From an uncultured Bacilli bacterium (lineage in GTDB: Bacteria > Bacillota_I > Bacilli_A > RF39 > UBA660), in assembly GCA_944350345.1 (NCBI GenBank), contig CALVOP010000010.1, positions 1 to 33,130 on the forward strand: a stretch of DNA of 33,130 nucleotides, in the 5' to 3' direction. A model generated the notes under the pieces. It was not told where the DNA came from and did not search any database. It saw only the letters and a list, made by a program, of their open reading frames with translations. Both the position numbers and the translations under genes were made by a program. Each line of letters opens with the position of its first letter. Position 1 is the first letter of the stretch. Positions 25,479-33,130 of this stretch are shown one piece after another.

Positions 25479-27434
25479 ATGTTTAAATTACATTCAAATT
25501 ATCAACCTAGTGGTGATCAACCTCAAGCAATAAAAAAGCTAGTTGACGGACTAAAAAGTGGAAAAAAAGAACAAGTACTTTTAGGCGCAACAGGAACAGG
25601 TAAAACTTTTACAATTGCAAACGTTATACAAGAAGTTAACAAACCTACCCTAGTTTTAGCCCATAACAAAACATTAGCAGGGCAATTATATAGTGAATTC
25701 AAAGAACTGTTTCCTGAAAATCGTGTTTTATATTTTGTTAGTTATTACGACTACTACCAACCAGAAGCATATGTTCCAAGTAAAGACTTATACATAGAAA
25801 AAGATGCAAGCATCAATGACGAAATAGACGAATTAAGACACGCAGCGACAAGTAGCCTATTAAATAGAAGTGATTGTATAGTAGTTGCAAGTGTATCGTG
25901 CATATACGGTATTGGTGAAGTAGAAGAATATAAAAACAAAATGTTAACATTAATAGTTGGGGACACAATAGACAGAGACGCCATACTAGAAAAACTAGTC
26001 AACATGCTTTACGAAAGAAGTGTAAACGACTTTACAAGAGGAACATTTAGAGTAAAAGGAGACACAATAGAAATAATACCAGTATACGAAAAAAAGAACG
26101 GAATTAGAATAGAACTATTTGGTGACGAAATAGAAAAAATATACGAATTTGACACATTAACAGGTAACATCATAAATGAGAAAAAAAGCGTCAGTATATT
26201 CCCAGCATCGCACTTTGTAACGAGTGAAGAAAAACTAAAAGAAGCTATCAAAAGAATAGAAAAAGAATTAAAAGAAAGACTTATAGAACTTGATAAGCAA
26301 GGAAAAATAGTAGAAAAAGAAAGACTAAAACAAAGAACAATGTACGACATAGAGATGCTAAAAGAAACAGGATTTTGTCACGGTGTTGAAAACTACAGCA
26401 GACACCTTGCACTTAGAGAAGAAGGAGAAACACCTACTACACTCATAGACTTTTTCCCAAAAGACTTTCTACTAGTTGTTGACGAATCGCATGTCACATT
26501 ACCACAAGTAAGAGGAATGTATAACGGTGATAGACAAAGAAAGCAAACACTTGTAGACTATGGATTCCGTTTACCTAGTGCTAGAGACAATAGACCTTTA
26601 AAATTTGAAGAATTCGAGCAAAAAATAAATCAAGCAATATACGTATCAGCGACACCAGGGGATTACGAACTAGAAAAAACAAAAGGAGAAATAGTTGAAC
26701 AAATAATAAGACCTACTGGACTACTAGATCCGACAATCGAAGTAAAACCAACAAAAGGACAAATAGATGACATAATAAACGAAATAAAAGCAAGAACAGA
26801 AAAAAACGAAAGAGTATTAATCACAACCCTTACAATTAGAATGGCAGAAGAACTAACTAATTATTTAAAAGACATGGGAGTAAAAGCATTATACCTACAT
26901 AATGAAATAAAAACATTAGAAAGACTAAACATAATTAGAAATTTAAGACTAGGAAAAATAGATGTAATTGTAGGAATCAACCTATTAAGAGAAGGAATAG
27001 ACATACCAGAAGTATCACTAATTTGCATAATGGATGCTGACAAACAAGGATTTTTAAGAAGTGATAGAAGTTTAATACAAACAATAGGAAGATGCGCTAG
27101 AAACAAAAATGGACACGTAATCATGTATGCAGACACAATAAGTGAAGCAATGAAAATAGCAATAGAAGAAACAAAAAGAAGAAGAACAATACAAGAAAAA
27201 TATAACATTGAGCACAACATAACACCACAGACAATAGTAAAAGAAATACATGATAACGTCACAAACATAGAAGAAACAAAACCTAAAGCAATCAAAAAAG
27301 ACTCTAAAAAGAACAAACAAGAACTAATTAGAGAACTAGAAATAGAAATGAAAAAAGCGGCCAAAGAATTAGACTTCGAACGCGCTATGGAACTAAGAGA
27401 TGCAATGTTTGAACTAAGTGTAAACGAAGACTAA
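25479..27434 (+). CDS. uvrB: Excinuclease ABC subunit B
   Basis: The helicase-like damage-verifying subunit of nucleotide excision repair, acting with UvrA and UvrC. The 651-residue length is normal. Motifs: [10 protein letters not shown] (Walker A), [12 protein letters not shown] (beta-hairpin), [13 protein letters not shown] (Walker B), [27 protein letters not shown] (motif VI), and the C-terminal UVR domain ([25 protein letters not shown]) that contacts UvrC. AGGAGGTGAC precedes the ATG. No clear -10/-35 pair precedes this copy, unlike the truncated copy upstream. By eye, the first 90 codons use T-ending codons more than the rest. The gene overlaps truA convergently by 4 bases. Confidence 0.97.
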   Translation: MFKLHSNYQPSGDQPQAIKKLVDGLKSGKKEQVLLGATGTGKTFTIANVIQEVNKPTLVLAHNKTLAGQLYSEFKELFPENRVLYFVSYYDYYQPEAYVPSKDLYIEKDASINDEIDELRHAATSSLLNRSDCIVVASVSCIYGIGEVEEYKNKMLTLIVGDTIDRDAILEKLVNMLYERSVNDFTRGTFRVKGDTIEIIPVYEKKNGIRIELFGDEIEKIYEFDTLTGNIINEKKSVSIFPASHFVTSEEKLKEAIKRIEKELKERLIELDKQGKIVEKERLKQRTMYDIEMLKETGFCHGVENYSRHLALREEGETPTTLIDFFPKDFLLVVDESHVTLPQVRGMYNGDRQRKQTLVDYGFRLPSARDNRPLKFEEFEQKINQAIYVSATPGDYELEKTKGEIVEQIIRPTGLLDPTIEVKPTKGQIDDIINEIKARTEKNERVLITTLTIRMAEELTNYLKDMGVKALYLHNEIKTLERLNIIRNLRLGKIDVIVGINLLREGIDIPEVSLICIMDADKQGFLRSDRSLIQTIGRCARNKNGHVIMYADTISEAMKIAIEETKRRRTIQEKYNIEHNITPQTIVKEIHDNVTNIEETKPKAIKKDSKKNKQELIRELEIEMKKAAKELDFERAMELRDAMFELSVNED

Positions 27435-28150
27435 TAAATAACCCTATTTAAATAAAGACCACCAGGAAAAGCAGGTTTACCAATAGAAGACCTGTTTTTT
27501 AATTCAAAAATATCAGTTATATCATTCAAATTAACTTTACCCTCATTTAAATCCAACAATAGTCCAACGATATTTCTAATCATATATCTTAAAAAACCAG
27601 AAGAAACAAACTTAATAATCAAAATATTATTTTTAACAACAAAAGAAATATCAACATTTCTCACATAATCATCATACTTACCAGAAGTAAAACTTTCAAA
27701 GTCATGCGTTCCAGATAACAACTTAATTGCTTTTCTTAATTTAATCAAATCAATACCTTTATTATACTGAAAAACATAATTAACCATACAAGGATTATAC
27801 TTCCCCAAATTAATAAGATAAATATACTCCTTCTTCTTAACACTATATCTAGCATGAAATTCATCATTAACGACAAAAACATCATCAACATAAATACTTG
27901 AAGGCAACAATTTATTTAAACTATTCCTAATAACTAAAACATCCTTCACCTTAGAAGAATCAAAATGAAAATAAAACTCATTAGCATGTACACCCCTATC
28001 AGTACGAGAACAACCAACACACTTAATTTTTTCATCAAAAACTTTAGAAAGACATCTATCAAAAATACCCATTACAGTAACCTTATCATTTTGCCTTTGT
28101 GAACCATAAAAAGCACTACCATCATAACAAATTTTAATCAAATATCTCAT
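27431..28150 (-). CDS. truA: tRNA pseudouridine synthase A
   Basis: Forms pseudouridine at positions 38-40 of tRNA anticodon arms. The 239-residue protein begins [20 protein letters not shown], has the catalytic Asp in [12 protein letters not shown] and ends with [13 protein letters not shown], typical of TruA. The ATG overlaps the ecfT stop (ATGA), so it is translationally coupled as the last gene of the ECF operon, the usual Firmicute order. Confidence 0.96.
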   Translation of the reverse strand: MRYLIKICYDGSAFYGSQRQNDKVTVMGIFDRCLSKVFDEKIKCVGCSRTDRGVHANEFYFHFDSSKVKDVLVIRNSLNKLLPSSIYVDDVFVVNDEFHARYSVKKKEYIYLINLGKYNPCMVNYVFQYNKGIDLIKLRKAIKLLSGTHDFESFTSGKYDDYVRNVDISFVVKNNILIIKFVSSGFLRYMIRNIVGLLLDLNEGKVNLNDITDIFELKNRSSIGKPAFPGGLYLNRVIY

Positions 28151-28905
28151 AACAAATTCACTTCCAAAATATAACCATATAAAAACAACAAATGAAAAAC
28201 AAGTAACATAAAAGCATAAAAATTAAACTTACCCGTTTTCATATTGGTGCGCCTTTTTTTAACACTAAACATCCTTAACTTAGCCAAATTATTAACATCT
28301 TTCATACGTTTAAAAGTAAGTCTAATACTATTTTTAAAAGAATACAAAACAGCATAATATCTACCTACAATACCACTATGAACATAATCAATTCCCCTAC
28401 TAGCTTGACGCCTTAAAACACGATTTTCCGTAGTTACAAGTGCCGGAATAAATCTAAACACATTTCCAACCACAAGAGAGATATAAGAAACATTTAAATT
28501 TAAAAAATTAATAGGATTTAAAACCTTATAAATGCCATAATCAAACTCACTCCAACTAGTCGTAAACACCAACAATGCCAAATACTGAGTAACGAGAATA
28601 AACTTTAGCAAATAAGTTAACGAAAGTTCCAAAGAAAAACCTGCACCCGCAAAGACAAAGATTAAGACTAAATACAAATACCTAAATCCATAAAACATAT
28701 TAAAGAAAAACCTAAAAGGAACTTTAGACTCAATAATTTGCAGTACCAAAATAGCAAGAACAAACAAATGTAATTCCAAACTTTTGCTACCAATCATAAC
28801 CAAAACAAACAAGAAAAAATTCAAAAGTTTAACAACAACACTCATTTCATGGATCTTACTATTAACAGGGTAATAAGACCCAAACATCCCCTTAGAGTAC
28901 ATCAT
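28147..28905 (-). CDS. ecfT: ECF transporter T component
   Basis: Membrane coupling subunit of group II energy-coupling factor transporters, which import vitamins and metals with exchangeable S components. The 252-residue protein has an N-terminal amphipathic region, about five membrane helices (near 25-45, 45-60, 68-110, 150-170 and 230-250) and a cytoplasmic coupling section with RRQASRGIDY, the Ala-Arg-Gly-type motif that contacts the ATPases. It overlaps ecfA2 by 14 bases and truA by 4. No S-component gene is nearby, as is usual. Confidence 0.88.
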   Translation of the reverse strand: MMYSKGMFGSYYPVNSKIHEMSVVVKLLNFFLFVLVMIGSKSLELHLFVLAILVLQIIESKVPFRFFFNMFYGFRYLYLVLIFVFAGAGFSLELSLTYLLKFILVTQYLALLVFTTSWSEFDYGIYKVLNPINFLNLNVSYISLVVGNVFRFIPALVTTENRVLRRQASRGIDYVHSGIVGRYYAVLYSFKNSIRLTFKRMKDVNNLAKLRMFSVKKRRTNMKTGKFNFYAFMLLVFHLLFLYGYILEVNLL

Positions 28906-29737
28906 TACAAACCCCCTTTACCAAATCTAAAACGCTCTTATAATATTTAAAATTCTTATTATATTTACTCCTAACCAAATTAGAAAAAGTAACAATTAAA
29001 GGACTAGAAATATCATATTTAGAAAGCTTATTTTCGTCATAAAAAATATCATTATTACCCTGCATAACTAATTCGCCATTACTTAAAACTAGAATACTAG
29101 AATTAAACTCATATATAAAATCAACATCTCTACTCATAACAATAATAGTTTTACCGTACTTTTCATTAATAAAATTAAGAATACGAATTAATTCCCTTTT
29201 TTCACGAGAATTAAAATGTAAAGTAGGTTCATCCAATATAATAACCTTAGGATTATAAACCAGAACAGAAGCAAGACCAACTTTTTTAGATTCACTAAGA
29301 GACAAATCATCTATATTTTTATTTAAATATTCTTCACCCAGTCCAACAATTTTAAGAGCCTCAATAGACCTAACCACCTTTTTATTAGTTTTATACTTAA
29401 AAAACTTCATAGCAAACTCAAGTTCATCCTTAACTTTTTTATTAAAAAACATATCATCTTTATTCTTATAAACAACACCAACATCAAATCTAAGACTATT
29501 AACATTTTTAATATTTCTTCCATCATTTACAAACTCACCAATTTTAACGGAACCTTTTGATGGCCTAACGACACCATTAATCAAGTCTCCAATTACAGAC
29601 TTACCAGAATTAGAATTACCCAGAAAACAATATTTTTTACCACTTTCAAGTTTAAAACTAACATTTTTTAGCAATAACTTTTCAGCATAAGTCCTACTAT
29701 TAACAATCAAACTAACATCATTAAATTCTATTTCCAT
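28892..29737 (-). CDS. ecfA2: ECF transporter ATPase subunit, second (EcfA2 position)
   Basis: ABC ATPase of 281 residues. Walker A is intact (GNSNSGKS, residues 40-47) and Walker B reads VIILDEPTLHF. The signature motif is divergent, LSLSESKKV instead of LSGGQ, and the H-loop histidine is replaced (MSRDVDF). The position between ecfA1 and ecfT and the overlaps on both sides (10 and 14 bases) identify it as EcfA2. Only one of its motifs is consensus, so it may depend on composite sites with its partner. Confidence 0.85.
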   Translation of the reverse strand: MEIEFNDVSLIVNSRTYAEKLLLKNVSFKLESGKKYCFLGNSNSGKSVIGDLINGVVRPSKGSVKIGEFVNDGRNIKNVNSLRFDVGVVYKNKDDMFFNKKVKDELEFAMKFFKYKTNKKVVRSIEALKIVGLGEEYLNKNIDDLSLSESKKVGLASVLVYNPKVIILDEPTLHFNSREKRELIRILNFINEKYGKTIIVMSRDVDFIYEFNSSILVLSNGELVMQGNNDIFYDENKLSKYDISSPLIVTFSNLVRSKYNKNFKYYKSVLDLVKGVCNDVL

Positions 29738-30498
29738 ATATCATCCACCAACTCACCGACACTATCAAAATACTTATCAACAATACCATAATCCATCAAA
29801 TACTTATTAACTTCGACCAAAAAAGGAAGCCCAACACCCAATTTTTTCATAAGCTTATCTTCATTTAAAACATTAATAGTCTTACCACTGATTAAAATTT
29901 TTTCATTATTTAAAACGATTACATCACTACCAAATAAACACTCACTCACATCAGAAGTAAAATTAAAAACAATATTATCATTATTAACAAAATCATCTAA
30001 ATTTTTAATAACCATATTTAAATCACATTTATCAAGTTCACACAAAACTTCATCCAAGACCAAAACCTTGGGTTCACAAACAAGCGACCCAACTATTTTT
30101 ATTTTAACTTTATCACTTATACCTAGAGAATTTGGATCTTTATCTAACAAATTCATAATTTCAAACTTCTTAGCATATTTTAAAATCTTATCTTCCATCT
30201 CATTTTTATTTAACCCCAAACATTCCATACCAAAAGCAATATCATCACTAACAGTTTCACCAACAAACAAATTAAGATGTTCATGCAAGACAAAAGAAAC
30301 ATTTTTTTTATATTTAAAAATGTTTTTAAAATTAATTTTAGCAAACATTAAAGTTACGTAATCATGATTATTTTTAAAAAGCAAATTATCGATTAATCTT
30401 TTATTTCCATCACCCAAAAAAATAACAAATGAACGCGTTGGAAAACTAAAAGACAGATCCTTACTTTCACTATATGTAAAATAATTATTAAAATTCAT
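29728..30498 (-). CDS. ecfA1: ECF transporter ATPase-like subunit with a degenerate P-loop (EcfA1 position)
   Basis: A 256-residue ABC ATPase-like protein in the EcfA1 position. The P-loop reads GDGNKRLI (residues 29-36), missing the GKS/T core; the signature reads LGISDKVKI, Walker B is VLVLDEVLCELD, and the H-loop lacks His (TSDV). The Q-loop region contains FVLHEHLNLF and QTVS-like ETVSDDIAFG. I start at the ATG at 30498, preceded by GAGGAG; an in-frame ATG five codons earlier lies on that site. A TATAAT box lies about 30 bases upstream. The protein may be a non-hydrolysing partner. Confidence 0.8.
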   Translation of the reverse strand: MNFNNYFTYSESKDLSFSFPTRSFVIFLGDGNKRLIDNLLFKNNHDYVTLMFAKINFKNIFKYKKNVSFVLHEHLNLFVGETVSDDIAFGMECLGLNKNEMEDKILKYAKKFEIMNLLDKDPNSLGISDKVKIKIVGSLVCEPKVLVLDEVLCELDKCDLNMVIKNLDDFVNNDNIVFNFTSDVSECLFGSDVIVLNNEKILISGKTINVLNEDKLMKKLGVGLPFLVEVNKYLMDYGIVDKYFDSVGELVDDIWK

Positions 30499-30660
30499 CA
30501 CAAAACTCCTCATAATTATTATACAATAACAAAAAAGAATATTAAAGTTTTTCTAAAAATTCATCAAATTTTATAAATTGGACGTAAAATTATGATTAAT
30601 TATCTATATATTAACTTTAACATGTAAAGTATACAAGATTAATAATTTGTAACATATTAA

Positions 30661-30685
30661 AAACACAACCAAAAGTTGTGTTTTA
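30661..30685 (-). terminator. Hairpin terminator downstream of the second variable surface gene
   Basis: AAAACACAAC / GTTGTGTTTT (30661-30670 and 30676-30685) with a five-base loop, nearly identical to the hairpin at 5089-5114, including the following ATCATTTAACAAA. It ends about 48 bases past the stop of the gene at 30734. Confidence 0.75.
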
Positions 30686-30733
30686 TCATTTAACAAAATT
30701 TTAAATTATCGCCAAAAGATTTACGTGGCTCAT

Positions 30734-33130
30734 TTAATTCTCTGCACTTGAGCACGCACTTGGTAACTCTACTGTATATGGATCACTTGCCGTTCCACTT
30801 CCTCCAGAGGCAAGAACACAAGATTTCAGAGAAATTACGGGACGCACGCCGTACGTGAGGTCGACGTAAGTGCTGCTCAAGCGGCCAGCGTTAGAAGACC
30901 CGCCCACGTAGAACACGATAGCGCTACCGTAGCTGCTATACCAGCCGCGCGGACTCATTGTCCACCAGTAACTTGCTCCGCTTGATGCGTTCTGAGCTAT
31001 ATAATAACTAGTATTATTAGCTATATATCCTCCTGCGTAATACACTTCGTCCATTGTAATTAACCCTATTGGGTATATTAGTTTTCCATTTCCTGTACTT
31101 GTACTTGCTGTAAACCTATCATTTGCATTACTACATGTGAACGTTGGTGTTTTATTTGTGTATAGTCTTGTATATGCAGCATAGTAGAATGGGTCGTTTC
31201 CTGTTGCACTCCAACTTCCACTTCCTACTGTTCTATCATTACAATATATCGCTGTCTTACTTATATACCCTGAATAACTACTTAAATTACTTGTGTACCA
31301 GTTATCTACCACTGTTTTTATACTACTATTTGTTCCTGTTCCATACTGCTGACTTGCTGTATACATATACCCTACATATGAACTATTATTATAGCTTGAG
31401 TTATATACTTGGCTTGTATTTATAAATGCTGCTGTATCTGTCGCACTTGTTCCTGCATATATTAAACGCACACTAGCATCTTCATTTATTCTCACTATTC
31501 TCCAGTACTTATTTGCAAACTTTACATAGTTATTTGTTACCTGACCTGCAAAGTAATATGTTGTTTTATTATCTTGACCCGTCGCTCTATATATAGTGTT
31601 TCCATTATTACTTGTTGTAAATACACTACTAAAACTACTTCTTGTACTTACATTTGGGTTATTCTCTAACACTTGGACATATAATGAATTTAGTGATTTA
31701 AAGTTAACTTGACATGTTGTACTACTTGTTACATTACTTACTGTTAATTTATTTGTGCTTGTATCATATGTTCCATTACACCCTGTTACATTTTCATATT
31801 CATACCCATCTTTTACTGTAAATGTAAATGTATGAGAACTTCCACTATTTATTATTACTGAACTTGGCGCATTTACTGTTGCCATACTTGCATCATTTGT
31901 TGTTGCACTTACTCTTACTGTATTTTCTTCTAGTACCTCATTTTCTACATTAGCACATCCATCTGACAACTCTACCGTATACGGATCACTTGCCGTTCCA
32001 CTTCCTCCAGAGGCGAGAACACAAGATTTCAGAGAAATTACGGGACGCACGCCGCCCGTGTCGTTGACGCCAGCGCTAGTCAAGCGGCCAGCGCGAGAAG
32101 ACCCACCCACGATGAACACGAGAGCGCTGCCGCCATCCCAGTCGCGCGGACTCATTGTCCACCACCACGATGCTCCACTTGATGCGTTCTGGGCTATATA
32201 ATAGTTTGAGTTATTTGTTGCCCATAATCCTCCTGCATAACTTATCTCATCTGCTGTTATTAGTCCTATTGGATATGTTAGTTTTCCGTTTCCTGTACTT
32301 GTACTTGCTGTAAATCTATCATTAGAATTACTACATACAAATGTTGGTGTTTTATTTGTTTGTAGTCTTTCTCTTGCAGCATAGTAGAATGTACTTCCTG
32401 TTGCACTCCATGTTCCCCATCCTACTGTTCTATCATTGCAATATATCGCTGTCTTACTTATATATCCTGAGTAACTATTCAAGTTACTACTGTACCAGTT
32501 ATCTACTGTTGTTTTTATTGGACTATTTGTATTAGTTCCATATTGTTGACTTGTTGTGTACATATACCCCACATACGCACTATTATCTGCGCTTGAGTTA
32601 TATGCTTGAGATGTACTTATAAATGCCGCTGTATCTGTTGCACTTGTTCCTGCATATATTAAACGCACACTGTTATCTTCGTTTATTCTTACTATTCTCC
32701 AGTAATATCCTCCAAAATATACATAATTGTTTGTAACAGCTCCTGCAAAATAATATGTATCCTTTCCGTCTTGTCCACTTGCTTTATATATTGTGTTTCC
32801 ATTATTACTATCTGTAAATATTGTACTAAAATCTGTTCTTGTACTTACATTTGGGTTATCTTCTAATATTTGTGCATACAAATATGGTGGATTTGTAAAA
32901 TTAATTGTACAGTTTGTAGGAACTTCTGTTATATTGCCTACAATAATTCCCCATGTATCATTATTCCATTCTGCTGTTGCTCCATTCGTACAAGTTACAC
33001 CTGAAACAACATATCCATCATTTTTTCCTGGCAAGTCTCCAATTTGTTCAACTCCATTTAAAGTCCATGCTATAACATTAACATCACCTTTTGGTGTAAA
33101 TACAAACGGATCACTTGCTGTCCCGCTTCC
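30734..33130 (-). CDS. Surface protein with tandem hypervariable domains (5' end outside window)
   Basis: The frame is open to the right edge, so the true start lies outside; the TTG at 33034 is not a real start. At least 798 residues are visible. Residues 1-11 (GSGTASDPFVF) match the tail of a preceding domain copy. After a linker, copy A spans about residues 84-384 (variable segment 329-359). A beta-rich linker follows (about 385-465, INSGSSHTFTFTVKDGYEYENVTGC and a later CQVNF), similar to bacterial Ig-like or InlB-type repeats. Copy B spans about 466-798 (variable segment 728-760). Both copies have the YYWRIVRINED or KYWRIVRINED start and end at GVRPVISLKSC. A signal peptide and wall anchor, if any, are outside the window. 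It is the first gene right of the ECF operon. Confidence 0.88.
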   Translation of the reverse strand, partial: GSGTASDPFVFTPKGDVNVIAWTLNGVEQIGDLPGKNDGYVVSGVTCTNGATAEWNNDTWGIIVGNITEVPTNCTINFTNPPYLYAQILEDNPNVSTRTDFSTIFTDSNNGNTIYKASGQDGKDTYYFAGAVTNNYVYFGGYYWRIVRINEDNSVRLIYAGTSATDTAAFISTSQAYNSSADNSAYVGYMYTTSQQYGTNTNSPIKTTVDNWYSSNLNSYSGYISKTAIYCNDRTVGWGTWSATGSTFYYAARERLQTNKTPTFVCSNSNDRFTASTSTGNGKLTYPIGLITADEISYAGGLWATNNSNYYIAQNASSGASWWWTMSPRDWDGGSALVFIVGGSSRAGRLTSAGVNDTGGVRPVISLKSCVLASGGSGTASDPYTVELSDGCANVENEVLEENTVRVSATTNDASMATVNAPSSVIINSGSSHTFTFTVKDGYEYENVTGCNGTYDTSTNKLTVSNVTSSTTCQVNFKSLNSLYVQVLENNPNVSTRSSFSSVFTTSNNGNTIYRATGQDNKTTYYFAGQVTNNYVKFANKYWRIVRINEDASVRLIYAGTSATDTAAFINTSQVYNSSYNNSSYVGYMYTASQQYGTGTNSSIKTVVDNWYTSNLSSYSGYISKTAIYCNDRTVGSGSWSATGNDPFYYAAYTRLYTNKTPTFTCSNANDRFTASTSTGNGKLIYPIGLITMDEVYYAGGYIANNTSYYIAQNASSGASYWWTMSPRGWYSSYGSAIVFYVGGSSNAGRLSSTYVDLTYGVRPVISLKSCVLASGGSGTASDPYTVELPSACSSAEN
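30737..31686 (-). repeat. Variable-domain copy 3 (copy B of the tandem protein)
   Basis: Long DNA repeat of the domain in the genes at 5129-6676 and 31968-32882, with the same ending GSGTASDPYTVELPSACSS as copy 1. It is more diverged from copies 1 and 2 than they are from each other (for example ASYWWTMSP for ASWWWTMSP and GGYIANNTSYY for GGLWATNNSNYY). Confidence 0.8.
30851..30949 (-). other. Candidate DGR variable region VR2
   Basis: Thirty-three codons bounded by the same constant ATGAGTCCG and GGCGTGCGTCCC as VR1. Its codons include CGC, GGC, AGC, ATC, TAC, AAC, ACT and CTC where VR1 has AGC, ATC, TAC, TAC, ATC, AGC, AAT and TAC. Third bases are kept at all but one of the differing codons. 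Confidence 0.82.
31968..32882 (-). repeat. Variable-domain copy 2 (copy A of the tandem protein)
   Basis: Matches copy 1 at 5132-6080 closely, with about 100 identical bases directly 5' of the variable segment on the coding strand, so this copy was exchanged or duplicated recently. Its tail (SDGCANVENE) differs from the other two copies because the protein continues into a linker. Confidence 0.85.
32054..32146 (-). other. Candidate DGR variable region VR3 (two codons shorter)
   Basis: Thirty-one codons in the same flanks as VR1 and VR2. It lacks six bases: SSYG in VR1/VR2 is GG here. Variable codons again end mainly in C or T (CGC, GAC, CTC, CGC, ACT, GCT, GGC, AAC, GAC). Third-base changes against VR2 occur at three of the compared codons. 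Confidence 0.8.

Noticed and set aside
26009-27364. Minus-strand frames opposite uvrB
   Set aside because: Hydrophobic Ser/Phe/Ile-rich shadows of the uvrB reading frame, without start signals.
33034-33130. TTG at 33034 as the start of the tandem variable protein
   Set aside because: The frame continues open to the edge and the upstream residues (GSGTASDPFVF) repeat the end of the domain, so this is internal sequence.
1-33130. Mycoplasma genetic code (TGA as Trp)
   Set aside because: Several genes (ecfT, the RNase J gene) end at TGA with the next gene starting right there, and Trp is written TGG throughout.
1-33130. CRISPR array, tRNA or rRNA genes, transposase
   Set aside because: No regularly spaced short repeats, no tRNA-like clover sequences and no transposase motifs were found on either strand.

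Overview
The window comes from an AT-rich, low-GC Gram-positive chromosome, probably a gut-type Bacilli or Mollicutes-related Firmicute. The gene set supports this: PPDK, NrnA, an RNase J family protein, an ECF module next to truA, a T-box on serS, a SpoVIF-like protein, and TasA-like and prepilin-like surface proteins. TGA is used as a stop (for example at the ends of ecfT and the RNase J gene), so the code is standard and not the Mycoplasma one. Consensus promoters (TTGAnn, 17 bp spacer, TATAAT) and intrinsic terminators are easy to see.

Layout. Positions 1-770: the start of an unknown gene and one hypothetical protein. 926-5049: a leftward operon xerC/D-like, tdk, ppdK. 5129-6676: a TasA/camelysin-type anchored surface protein with a hypervariable C-terminal domain. 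6760-9698: spoVIF-like, der, a short prepilin-like protein and engB. 9757-16117: nrnA, ackA, a small ORF, thiI, a cysteine desulfurase and an RNase J paralogue. 16240-19283: a kinase-like gene, a degenerate NodB-like protein, and serS behind a T-box. 19623-23476: an AMP-forming ligase followed by a membrane hybrid histidine kinase. 23791-27434: a truncated uvrB 5' copy, a RhuM-family gene and intact uvrB. 27431-30498: ecfA1, ecfA2, ecfT, truA. 30734-33130: a second surface protein, open at the window edge, with tandem copies of the same hypervariable domain.

The main result is a set of three probable diversity-generating retroelement (DGR) variable regions, in two genes about 25 kb apart (5246-5344, 30851-30949, 32054-32146). 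They are GC-rich islands in AT-rich genes. Between the two equal-length copies, 23 of 24 base differences fall at codon positions 1 or 2 and only one at position 3. This is the pattern produced when AAC/AAT codons in a template repeat are diversified at adenines. Nearly constant flanks bound each region. One protein carries two variable domains and the tail of a third. A prepilin-like protein at 8414-9028 ends inside what looks like the start of a related domain. No reverse transcriptase or template repeat lies in the window, so any diversification must be driven from elsewhere.

Secondary points of interest are the partial uvrB duplication around rhuM, an ECF ATPase without a recognisable Walker A lysine, an RNase J paralogue with a broken metal motif, and the ligase/histidine kinase pair.
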